Assembly (NCBI GenBank): GCA_964640175.1
Contig: CAZXFW010000010.1
Location: forward strand, 1 to 64,000
Direction: 5' to 3'
From: JACKDX01 sp964640175
GTDB taxonomy: Bacteria; Myxococcota_A; Polyangia; Polyangiales; GCA-016699535
Length of the DNA stretch: 64,000 bases
Shown here piece after piece: positions 15,875-23,960 of this stretch (position 1 is the stretch's first letter; the number at the start of each line of letters is the position of its first letter). Under the pieces are notes generated by a model that was given only the letters and a program-made list of their open reading frames with translations, did not search any database and had not been told where the DNA came from. A program made the position numbers and the translations under genes.

Positions 15875-16954
15875 TTAGTTGGATGCCGTCCGCGGTTGAT
15901 ATGCGCACGTTGGTTCTTCCGCTAGCATGTCCCCTGTCACGGCGTAGGCTCGTGCACGAGAACCTCCACATACTTTTTTGAATTCGCAGCGCCCGCATTT
16001 GCCGCCTAACGCGTTGGAGTCGCGCAAAGTGCGGAAAACAGGATGGTTTTGATAGATGGACCGAACCGATTCCATGCGTACGTTACCGCATACGATCGGC
16101 AAAAAGCCGCTGGGGGATACCTCGCCGATGTGCGAGACGAACAAAATGCCCTGGCCGTCATTGACGCCCTTAGGTGCCCGACCGATGCCGCCAGCGCCGA
16201 TGATGTCTTTGCGTTTGTGTTTGCGTTGCAAAAGTACACGCCTAAAATGAGGCGCAGCGGTAGTTTTCACGTCAAAGCGCGCCTGCTCCGCGATGTGTGA
16301 CAACTTATGCAATGTGGTTTCCATGTCTTGACGGTTGAAGTTGCCTTCTCCGCGGCCACGACCCGTGGGAACCAAGAAAAACACGGACCACAAAGACACT
16401 CCAAAGGCATCAATCAGCTTAGCAAGGTCGAACATCTCATCGACATTATAAGGACTCAGGGTGGTATTGACCTGTGTCTGCAAGCCAATTTCGCGGGCCT
16501 CATTCAAGATTCGCAAACAGTTGTCAAACACACCGGAAAACCCCCGAAATTGATCGTGTGTTGCGGGCTTGGCGCCGTCGAGACTGATAGCGAGCCGCTG
16601 TACCCCAGCGTCTGCCAAGTCTTGGATGAGCGCGGGCGTCAACAAGGGCGTTGCGCTTGGTGCGAGGGCCATTTGTAGGCCAAGTGAAGTGCCATAACGG
16701 ATAAGCTCGACAAGATCCTGGCGCTTTGCCGGGTCGCCGCCGGTGATCACAACCACGGGGCATCCCATACGAGCCAAGTCGCCTAACAATCGTTGGCCTT
16801 CTTTCGTCGTCAGTTCGCGTGGATCGCGATCAGGCACAGAGCAGGCGCGACAGTGTCGACATACGAGGTCACACGCTTTGGTGACTTCCCAAAACGCGAT
16901 GAACGGACTCTTGTCGAAGTCAGGCAAACCCGGCGAGCGACTCACTGCGTTCAT
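15875..16954 (-). CDS. Radical SAM/SPASM protein, probable heme-biosynthesis type
   Basis: A 359-residue radical SAM enzyme. The [4Fe-4S]-SAM motif CDLVCRHCRAC lies at about residues 29-39, the GGDP SAM-binding turn near 72-75, and a C-terminal SPASM-type auxiliary cluster region (CGRCEFKKVCGGSRARAYAVTGD) at about 316-338. The overall pattern resembles the AhbC/AhbD/NirJ group that modifies heme precursors, and the adjoining hemY-type gene supports such a role. The exact reaction is not deducible. The ATG start has AAAGGTGG eight bases upstream, and a perfect TATAAT lies at 16972-16977 with an inverted repeat just behind it. Confidence 0.85.
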   Translation of the reverse strand: MNAVSRSPGLPDFDKSPFIAFWEVTKACDLVCRHCRACSVPDRDPRELTTKEGQRLLGDLARMGCPVVVITGGDPAKRQDLVELIRYGTSLGLQMALAPSATPLLTPALIQDLADAGVQRLAISLDGAKPATHDQFRGFSGVFDNCLRILNEAREIGLQTQVNTTLSPYNVDEMFDLAKLIDAFGVSLWSVFFLVPTGRGRGEGNFNRQDMETTLHKLSHIAEQARFDVKTTAAPHFRRVLLQRKHKRKDIIGAGGIGRAPKGVNDGQGILFVSHIGEVSPSGFLPIVCGNVRMESVRSIYQNHPVFRTLRDSNALGGKCGRCEFKKVCGGSRARAYAVTGDMLAEEPTCAYQPRTASN

Positions 16955-16971
16955 TGCACCACCTTTGCTCG

Positions 16972-17003
16972 ATTATACCATAACATGTCATTCTATGACA
17001 TGT
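16972..17003 (-). promoter_or_regulatory. Promoter -10 box and operator palindrome for the radical SAM-hemY operon
   Basis: On the minus strand TATAAT (16972-16977) has no good -35 box at 17 bases. Instead there is a perfect inverted repeat, ACATGTCA-N5-TGACATGT, at 16983-17003. Its centre would lie near -28 relative to a predicted transcription start around 16965, overlapping the -35 region as a repressor site would. Cognate regulator unknown; none is encoded next to it. Confidence 0.6.
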
Positions 17004-17070
17004 ACCTTTCAATCCTCTTGCCGCTGAAGGGGTTGAATCCGGTATGGGGTAGTTGGCAGGAGGGCCTTGG

Positions 17071-18270
17071 CTATGGAGAAGCCGGCTGGTTTACCAACCA
17101 TTGGTGGCCGAAGCATGCGCCGCAGTCCGTAGCCCCGGGAATGGATACCCATGTATTTCCTGGAAGTGGTGTGCCTGCAGGACGACATTCCAAGTCGGTT
17201 TGTACAAAGCCTGCCTGTGAACCTAAGTTGCCGCATGTGGAGGCCTCAATTAGTTGCTGACAACGTTTCCATCCGGTGGATTGATCGCACAGCCGAAGCA
17301 CTCGGTCGATGCTGCTCCAATTGCGCTTAGTAGTGATGTTTGTTGCAACGGCAACTTGATTTTGTGGCCCAGGAAACTCACATGAAGTGTTATTGGGGTT
17401 TTCGACTCTGCCTTGGTAAAGACCGATGATTCTTCCCTTCGCATCGAATACCGGACCACCGCTGTCCCCGGAGCAGCCATGACCGTCGGCCTTGATTGTA
17501 GACGGTGGCGAGATCCGTGAGTCATTCGGAAGAAGCAAGAATAAAGGTTGGTCAACGCCCAGCGTAAACGGAGTTTCACTCTCTGGAAATCGAAACACAC
17601 ACGTGTTGAACTGATGTCGCTTGTATTCCGGAAGGCCCATTCCGGCTGTCGCAAAACTACAGGATGCAGTGCCGGCTGGCTGCAATGCAGCAGGATCACC
17701 ATCTTGAGGGCGCCGAATGGGTGCGATCGCATGGGAAGGAAATGCAGCCTGACCTTCGTCCGTGACAAACACCGCCAAGTCGTCGCCCAATCCTGTTGCT
17801 CGGGCGAGGTCGTCTTTGGATGCGTTGTCTAATGAAGTTAAAAATGGAACGAAATATCCGAGCCGTGTGGAGTTAGAATGGTTGTGGATGAACATCCATC
17901 GCTGGCCTATACTGTCGAGCTGGGTTGTGAAATCCGGATTCGTGGCAACAAAATATTCAAGATTTGGTCGCTGAAGCAACGCTTCGACATTGTGGGATAC
18001 AGTCACCACATGGAACGGCCCTGCAATTACACCTGATGCCGTAAAGACAGGAATGACAGCACCCTCTCGATACGATTGACCGGGTGTAGGATCGAGGCCA
18101 TAAATTAATACAAGTGATCGCAAAGGGGTCGGGGTACCGCCGGCTACTGAATTTCCGGAACCATCTAACCCGTCTTCAGTCGCCGCTTGGCACGACGTCA
18201 GCGACGTCAAGAGCCCATACAGGCTCAGTCCCCACACTAGAAAACTTCTGAATATCGTATTCGAACGCAT
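17071..18270 (-). CDS. Trypsin-like serine protease lipoprotein
   Basis: A 399-residue S1-type protease. The start MRSNTIFRSF gives a signal peptide ending LTSC (C27 lipidation). The catalytic triad can be read as His in VVTVSHNV (about H93), Asp in GDDLAVFVTD, and Ser in GHGCSGDSGGPVFD, which is an intact oxyanion and serine motif. The His context differs from the usual TAAHC and lacks the neighbouring Cys. A Cys-rich C-terminal extension of about 100 residues follows (CGNLGSQAGF, CGACFGHQW). It is a monocistronic gene flanked by the Hint-domain gene upstream and heme genes downstream. A 39-base piece over its Ser motif recurs at 14392-14430. Substrate unknown; it could be a maturation protease or a defence or predation protease. 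Confidence 0.85.
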   Translation of the reverse strand: MRSNTIFRSFLVWGLSLYGLLTSLTSCQAATEDGLDGSGNSVAGGTPTPLRSLVLIYGLDPTPGQSYREGAVIPVFTASGVIAGPFHVVTVSHNVEALLQRPNLEYFVATNPDFTTQLDSIGQRWMFIHNHSNSTRLGYFVPFLTSLDNASKDDLARATGLGDDLAVFVTDEGQAAFPSHAIAPIRRPQDGDPAALQPAGTASCSFATAGMGLPEYKRHQFNTCVFRFPESETPFTLGVDQPLFLLLPNDSRISPPSTIKADGHGCSGDSGGPVFDAKGRIIGLYQGRVENPNNTSCEFPGPQNQVAVATNITTKRNWSSIDRVLRLCDQSTGWKRCQQLIEASTCGNLGSQAGFVQTDLECRPAGTPLPGNTWVSIPGATDCGACFGHQWLVNQPASP

Positions 18271-18532
18271 GACGCTACAGATAAGCAAGAATCATGCCGC
18301 ATGAAATCCCTTTGGTGTTTTTGAAGTGGAATCCCTATGTTGGTGTAGGTCGCGCAGAAACATTCACCAATTTCAAGAGCGCACGGGGTTGACTGGAGAC
18401 AGATGTCTTTGCCAAGAATGGTCGAGGCACCAAAGCCCGCGTAGTGTTGGTCCCTGTTGACCTCAGGACATGGGCTACAAAGTTGCCTCAAGATATAGGT
18501 AGCACTTTATTGGTTGTGGTCGAGTAGTTGCG

Positions 18533-21500
18533 TTAGTTGCTCAGGCCAGCGATGCGTTGGGCTTCGGCGACGTCTTTCCAACGCAAGGACCATTGTACCT
18601 TTCCGGCAGACGCAAACTCGAGCTGCCCACCTAGGCCAGGGACCCATTCGTCGGCACGCGCCTTTAGTAGCGCCAAAAGCTGTGGCATCTGCTCTTGGGA
18701 TGCAAGGCTCCTTTGGACCATAGTGTATTTGCGCTCCTGAAGCAGTGCTTCCTCCAATGCCGTCCAGATGCGCTCAAGATCATAACTTGTCACGCCACCC
18801 ACCACCTGCCGGTGAGAGAGAGTGAGTTGGATACGGCTTCCGCCCGCGGAAGTTAAGTATAGTCGGGCATGCTCACTGAGAGGATGCGCAGGCAACAACT
18901 CCTGAACTTTTTGCACCCAATCCAGCACCCAATTCATATCTGTGCTGCGGCCACCTCTTAATCGGTCAAGGTGCAATCCATTTAGTGTACCGGCGTTTAT
19001 ACGAGCCGGCTCGGGACCAAGCGCCATGAGCTTAGCGTACAGGGTGTCGAGAGTATAAAGCGCATCAAGCTCAAGCAGGTAGATTCGCTTTGGATGTTGT
19101 CCCGGACTCCAGCCCCTGAAAATCTCGCCTTTGGCAACCTGGTTGTGCAGGGATTGGCGAAAGTCCACAACCTGAATATTGAATTTGTATGCTCCCGAGC
19201 CCCCATTTTTATGCACCCAAAAGCGATACGCGGGCGCATTTGCATCGGAGCGCTCCAAAGCGCGCGCCGCGGCAGTGAGTTGGTCTACCGCATGCTGCAG
19301 ATTGGTCTCAAAGGCCACATCGGCAAGCTCGCTGACATTCTTGCCTACCTTGTTGCTCGAAGATACTCGGGCACGAATCTCGCCGAGGTCGCTCATCGAT
19401 TCTAGCCACCCCCGACCGTAGCCGCGTAGCCCATCTGCAAGCGCCGATGCTTCAAGGCCGTTTTGCCAATAAGGAGTGATGCGCGCGCGCACATCCTCGG
19501 GCAACGTCCCTAAGACATCGTAAACAAACTCAGGCACCGCACGGCGCTCCTTCCCGAAAGCGCTATCTACCGCCCGCCTGGGCGTCGCTGAAGGTTCGAT
19601 AGGGCTGGCCGTCGATGCTTCTGCTTCGATCCTATTCTGCATAATCGCATCGGCCTGAGCGACTCGACGTCTTACATAGGTTTGAAACGCCGATGGAGTG
19701 GGTGCTTCGCATTGGTTATGCACCAAAGCGCCCGCTTGGCCCACCACATAGCTGTGATGCTCGGCGACTTCAAAGTTATACACGGTATGAAGGTTGGGCT
19801 TTTGCGTAATCGAAATCAGTTCAAGCTCTTTTTCTGCAAACGTCAATACCTTATCGCCCACCTTGAGCTCAGAGACTTTCCTCCAACCTTTATGCTTCGT
19901 GTAAAAGGGATGCTCTTTGGTCGCAGAGATCGTCTCGGTGAGACCGGTACGTGCATCTCGAAACCCAAGGGCAAAGAGCCGCTGCGCTTTGGTGACAAAC
20001 TTTTGGGTCACCTTGCCCAGTACAAACTTCTTGTGTGCTTCATCGTAGCTTTGCACGGTGTCGCCCACCTCGATGCGCTCAATGGGCCGTTTACCTTTGT
20101 CCGTCCAGACCGGTGTGCCCTTTTCAAAACAGAGCGCGGCTCCCATTCTTGGCAACCATCCGCCTTCGGGCATGACTTCGGTCGCTGTGATGGCGGGCAT
20201 TAGCGGTGCATCCCCTGCCTCGATGTCCAAGCCCGTTAGGGCTGAGCGCCGTGCAGCAAGCTCTTCGGCAATGCGTGCCATAAGCTCGTCGCTCAAAGCG
20301 CCGGTTTGTGCCATCCAGCCATGCACCCGCGCTCGGCTCAGTGTCCGTGCATGATACAAAAGCGGCACCACATCCCCGATCAGAAACGTGCCCGCATCGA
20401 AGGCTAAAAGCTTGAGCTGGCTCGCTAACGCTGCTTCTTCGGCGCGCACGATATCCCAGCTGCTGAGCGAATCGTCGATGCCCGTTTGATAAAATCTTTC
20501 CACGCGCTCAAAGCGCCGCTTGGCCAAATAGTAATCGTGCGCGGTGAGCGCGGTGCCTGCTGCGCCTGCCGCAAGCCCCAGCGTCAATGGCACCGTGCCG
20601 ACGCCTCCTAAGCCCACGGCCAACAGCCCCACTGCCATGGCCCCGGCCGCCACAAACTGCTTGCCCTTGGAGTAGGCTCCGGCTTCTCGTTGTGCTTGAG
20701 CTATCACAAGCCCAAGCTCAGAGTCCGCCTGGGGATACGCCCTTATCAGTACGTCTTCGAGCAGCGTCAGCTCCAAGATTTCTTTGTCACCATAGCCTTG
20801 CACCTTAGCTCTTAGACCTTCGATGTTGCCTTTGACTTGCCCGCTTACGTGCTGCATGTACGTAAAGAAGGTCTCGAGCGTCGTTTGTTCGTTCAAGACT
20901 TCATAGAGCTTTTGGCTCGTACCTCCTTGAGCGCTCACTGGTATATCCAGCGCTGGCACCATCAAGCTTTGCATGTACGCTTCAGAGGTCCGATACTGCC
21001 CAGCCACCATGCGCAGTGCTTGTCCGAGCTGCATCAATCGGTTTTGGTCGATGCACGCATCAAAGGCCATCACTTCTTTTCCATCGAGCGCTGCGCGCTC
21101 CCTGGTTCTTAGCCCGATGTCGTGCTCGGCGACATCGTAAAGCTGCGCATCAGTCACAAGAAGGTGAAACGGATCCTGGTTCAGTATCTGGTTTCGCTCA
21201 AGGTCCCATTCGGGCACAAGCTCAATCACGTAGCTTCCCTCAGGCGCCTTGTCTGCGGCGTCGAGCACACACGTTTCAAGCTCGTCGCGGAAGTTTTCCT
21301 TATCCTCAAGCGCTAGGCCGCGTAGGTCAAAAACGCAGCCATCGTACTCGTTGGCGATTATTTCGATACGTGAGGCAATCGACGATAGCTCGTGATTATT
21401 TTCCAGGTACCTGCGTGCCTCAGCTTGATTGACCAGCGCAAGCCACTGCGCCTCGGCTTGCTCAAGCTGCGTCTGCGCATAGCTTACGCTCGCTTCGTGC

Positions 21501-21925
21501 AGCGCATCGCTTGGTTGCTGCTCGGTGGCAATGTGCACAACCTCCGCATACGGTCTTTGATAGCGCTGCTGCACGGCTGCCACCTTCTGCGCTTGTTCGT
21601 CCAACATCGCGCTTGCCGCATTGCGCACCTTGGAAATCAGCTCAGTGCGCCTTCCTTGATAGCGCGCTTCATCGAGCCCTTGCCGCTCCTCGGGCGTATG
21701 CTCGGTGCACTCCTTGGCTCCGCGCTTCACACACTGCCGAGCAATGCAGCTATAGCCATCCACCGGGCAATCAAAGGCGCTTTCGCAACCCCCAGCCGGA
21801 GTCACTTGGCCCGCGTGGTCCTTACTGTCCTCTTGGCTTGCAAACACACTGCAGCCGTAACCCCAGACAATGAGTGCAATTATCATGCCTACATTGCGCA
21901 GCTTTCCGTACCAACCAACGATCAT
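18533..21925 (-). CDS. Large secreted protein with pretoxin-Hint domain (polymorphic toxin-like)
   Basis: An 1130-residue putative exported lipoprotein (signal MIVGWYGKLRNVGMIIALIVWGYGC, C25, weak lipobox). A Cys-rich knot (about 47-73) is followed by an alpha-helical, coiled-coil-rich region (about 80-420), a Gly/Ala-rich hydrophobic stretch (about 424-462) that could enter a membrane, and a Hint domain (about 598-739). Hint shows CFEKGTPVWT (C599), a TKEH block (H672) and the C-terminal VHNQC end, as in pretoxin-Hint (PF07591-type) domains that release toxin tips by autoproteolysis. The remaining 390 residues contain no domain I recognise; conserved-looking pieces are FWVHKNGGSGAYKFN and the helical end. 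This is the architecture of polymorphic toxins. No immunity gene is evident downstream, only 262 bases before the protease gene. Alternatively Hint here may only anchor or mature the protein. Confidence 0.75.
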   Translation of the reverse strand: MIVGWYGKLRNVGMIIALIVWGYGCSVFASQEDSKDHAGQVTPAGGCESAFDCPVDGYSCIARQCVKRGAKECTEHTPEERQGLDEARYQGRRTELISKVRNAASAMLDEQAQKVAAVQQRYQRPYAEVVHIATEQQPSDALHEASVSYAQTQLEQAEAQWLALVNQAEARRYLENNHELSSIASRIEIIANEYDGCVFDLRGLALEDKENFRDELETCVLDAADKAPEGSYVIELVPEWDLERNQILNQDPFHLLVTDAQLYDVAEHDIGLRTRERAALDGKEVMAFDACIDQNRLMQLGQALRMVAGQYRTSEAYMQSLMVPALDIPVSAQGGTSQKLYEVLNEQTTLETFFTYMQHVSGQVKGNIEGLRAKVQGYGDKEILELTLLEDVLIRAYPQADSELGLVIAQAQREAGAYSKGKQFVAAGAMAVGLLAVGLGGVGTVPLTLGLAAGAAGTALTAHDYYLAKRRFERVERFYQTGIDDSLSSWDIVRAEEAALASQLKLLAFDAGTFLIGDVVPLLYHARTLSRARVHGWMAQTGALSDELMARIAEELAARRSALTGLDIEAGDAPLMPAITATEVMPEGGWLPRMGAALCFEKGTPVWTDKGKRPIERIEVGDTVQSYDEAHKKFVLGKVTQKFVTKAQRLFALGFRDARTGLTETISATKEHPFYTKHKGWRKVSELKVGDKVLTFAEKELELISITQKPNLHTVYNFEVAEHHSYVVGQAGALVHNQCEAPTPSAFQTYVRRRVAQADAIMQNRIEAEASTASPIEPSATPRRAVDSAFGKERRAVPEFVYDVLGTLPEDVRARITPYWQNGLEASALADGLRGYGRGWLESMSDLGEIRARVSSSNKVGKNVSELADVAFETNLQHAVDQLTAAARALERSDANAPAYRFWVHKNGGSGAYKFNIQVVDFRQSLHNQVAKGEIFRGWSPGQHPKRIYLLELDALYTLDTLYAKLMALGPEPARINAGTLNGLHLDRLRGGRSTDMNWVLDWVQKVQELLPAHPLSEHARLYLTSAGGSRIQLTLSHRQVVGGVTSYDLERIWTALEEALLQERKYTMVQRSLASQEQMPQLLALLKARADEWVPGLGGQLEFASAGKVQWSLRWKDVAEAQRIAGLSN

Positions 21926-22132
21926 ACCACCACGTCATGCAAACTGTGGGCCAAGACTTTAGACCTGACTGCGATCTTGGTTGAGTAAGCGCGAACACGA
22001 TTTCCTGTGGAACGTGCAATGACCTGAGGCAAGTCTGTAACCCATCAGGGTATACGCCGTCGTTATACCCATCACATTGCTGTGCGGATGTAGGGTCAAC
22101 CAGCCCAGGACCGGAACGACGATGGTACAGTT

Positions 22133-22161
22133 TTGATACAGTTGTGATGCGAAAATATACG
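22133..22161 (+). promoter_or_regulatory. Candidate sigma-70 promoter for the kelch gene
   Basis: TTGATA (22133-22138) and TATACG (22156-22161) separated by 17 bases, about 55 bases upstream of the kelch lipoprotein start. The rest of the 292-base divergent gap between the Hint gene and this gene shows nothing further. Confidence 0.45.
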
Positions 22162-22217
22162 AGGAATTTGGTTGGCATGGGAGTTGCTGTAGGCGCAGGT
22201 AGACAGTGGAGGGCAGT

Positions 22218-23657
22218 ATGAACTATCGCGTAGTGTTGGCATTGGTAATTGTTGGTTGCTCCGTTGACCCAGCGAGCGAGCATGGCAGAGACGGAGAGCG
22301 AAACAACTTCGATCGTGCAGCTTGGTGGAAGCGCGTCACGGCCCAGCAACTCCTTGGTACCACAAGAGATGGCCAGAGCGTTTACAGCTACGGCGGTCCT
22401 ATGTGCGGGAGACTGGAGCAATGTCAGCGTGAGACAGGTAATCAAAGTCGATCGGCTGATTCAGTGCCGCGAACCTGCGGGTCCTTTAAAGCCGTTTCAG
22501 GTGACATGCTTAAGCCCCGCGTAGAACATGCGGCGATTGAAGCAAGGGCTGGGCGAGTGTTGGTTGTAGGAGGATATAATTTAGAGCGGCAAGGTAAGGA
22601 CGACTACTGGTTTCTGCCATCAGAGACAGCTGAACTTCGCTCCATCCATGAGACCGGCTGGCAGGTGCGTGACGACCTTATGCCATCAGGATCGTGGTTT
22701 AAATCAAATGGCTTAACGATGATTAAATTGCATGATGGCAACATTCTATTTGCCGGAGGAAGCTTTGCCATCCATCAAGCGGTGGAATCCTACGTGCTCG
22801 ATCCCTCTGTGGAGGAGGCTGATTGGCACTGGACACGTATCGGCAACATATCTCGTCCTAATGAACCTATTCGTTTGAACTATTCGATCTCGGCATGGGG
22901 GCCTGCAAGCGAGCGAGCGGTCGTTGCTGGTGGAATATACATTCAGGGGCTCGAGACCTTGCCGTATCTCGACACCCGGCTTCTTGATTCGTCTCACCGT
23001 CAGTGGATTAAGGGCCCAGATCTTATTCAGCCACGAATCGCCCATGCTGCGGTTACTGTGCAGGGCAGGGTGATATTGTTAGGCGGTGCGAGCCCTGAGG
23101 GTCTCACCGCTAACATTGAGTACCTACAGTACAATGCAACACGTTGGGAGAGCCTCGGAGAACTGGTGAGGCCTCGTATGAACCATCAAGCCATTCAATT
23201 GTCTCCAGAAGAAGTTTTGGTCGTGGGTGGCGAGGTGCTGCATGACGAAAGCGGTGAGGTGGTGGTGACTGCTTCAACAGAGATTGTGAATCTTGAGACA
23301 GGAACGTCCGTGGAAGCTGAGCCCTTGCCTGAGGCGTTGACGGAGTTTGGCCTAAGCCGTTTGCCCTCGGGCCACATTTTAGTGACAGGGGGCGATTCTG
23401 GGCTTGAGGGTGCTGATGAGTTCAGGGCTCGTGCCTATCTCTATGATGTCCACCAGCGGCGTTGGCTGCGCATCGACGGTGATATGTCGAGTCCACGTTC
23501 GGCGCACACGCCTGTCGAGGTTGCGGGCACGGTCATGCTCACAGGTGGCGTGGTTGGTCGATACGACGACGACGAAAATCCCATCTATACGGCAAGCTCC
23601 GAAGTGTTTTCTCCTGGTTCATGCGCGAATTATCTGCCGTTCATTGGCCGACGATAA
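22218..23657 (+). CDS. Kelch-repeat lipoprotein
   Basis: A 479-residue exported protein starting MNYRVVLALVIVGCSVDP (lipidation C14), preceded by GGAGGG. From about residue 100 it has successive kelch-type blades with hallmark motifs: PRVEHAAIEARAGRVLVVGGYN, LHDGNILFAGGS, PRIAHAAVTVQGRVILLGGAS, PRMNHQAIQLSPEEVLVVGGE, LPSGHILVTGGDSG and PRSAHTPVEVAGTVMLTGGV. Six blades are visible, consistent with a galactose-oxidase-like beta-propeller. Such proteins are frequent in myxobacteria, where function is usually unknown; no catalytic tyrosine-cysteine pair of galactose oxidase is apparent. It is divergent from the Hint gene and followed by tRNA-Val on the opposite strand. Confidence 0.85.
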   Translation: MNYRVVLALVIVGCSVDPASEHGRDGERNNFDRAAWWKRVTAQQLLGTTRDGQSVYSYGGPMCGRLEQCQRETGNQSRSADSVPRTCGSFKAVSGDMLKPRVEHAAIEARAGRVLVVGGYNLERQGKDDYWFLPSETAELRSIHETGWQVRDDLMPSGSWFKSNGLTMIKLHDGNILFAGGSFAIHQAVESYVLDPSVEEADWHWTRIGNISRPNEPIRLNYSISAWGPASERAVVAGGIYIQGLETLPYLDTRLLDSSHRQWIKGPDLIQPRIAHAAVTVQGRVILLGGASPEGLTANIEYLQYNATRWESLGELVRPRMNHQAIQLSPEEVLVVGGEVLHDESGEVVVTASTEIVNLETGTSVEAEPLPEALTEFGLSRLPSGHILVTGGDSGLEGADEFRARAYLYDVHQRRWLRIDGDMSSPRSAHTPVEVAGTVMLTGGVVGRYDDDENPIYTASSEVFSPGSCANYLPFIGRR

Positions 23658-23709
23658 AAGTTGCACCGAAGGGAATGTCTACGTTACGCGCTGGAGCTCA
23701 TAAGAACAG

Positions 23710-23781
<72 letters not shown>

Positions 23782-23807
23782 GCGTGATCGGGCGCATCCG
23801 GGCGCAA

Positions 23808-23836
23808 GAACTAACGCTCGCGGGTAGGGGTGTCAA
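23808..23836 (-). promoter_or_regulatory. Weak candidate promoter for tRNA-Val
   Basis: A perfect TTGACA (23831-23836) lies 50 bases upstream of the tRNA on the minus strand, with a poor -10 candidate TAGTTC (23808-23813) 17 bases on. Position is right for a tRNA promoter; the -10 match is poor. Confidence 0.3.
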
Positions 23837-23960
23837 GCGCGTGGCCAATGCTTTAGGCGAATTTCCTTAGTGTTTGGGCCTCTGGCGCGAAGTTTGCACA
23901 AGCGCCCATGGGCTGATATCCCTTGCGGGCATGCCGGCGAATCCTGGTCAAGAAAATAAC

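Noticed and set aside
18237..18491. An 84-residue Cys-rich reading frame just downstream of the Hint gene as a possible immunity protein
   Set aside because: It overlaps the signal peptide of the protease gene on the same strand in another frame, has no ribosome site and no family resemblance.
22206..22217. Start of the kelch gene four codons earlier
   Set aside because: The ribosome site GGAGGG and the lipoprotein signal fit the ATG at 22218.
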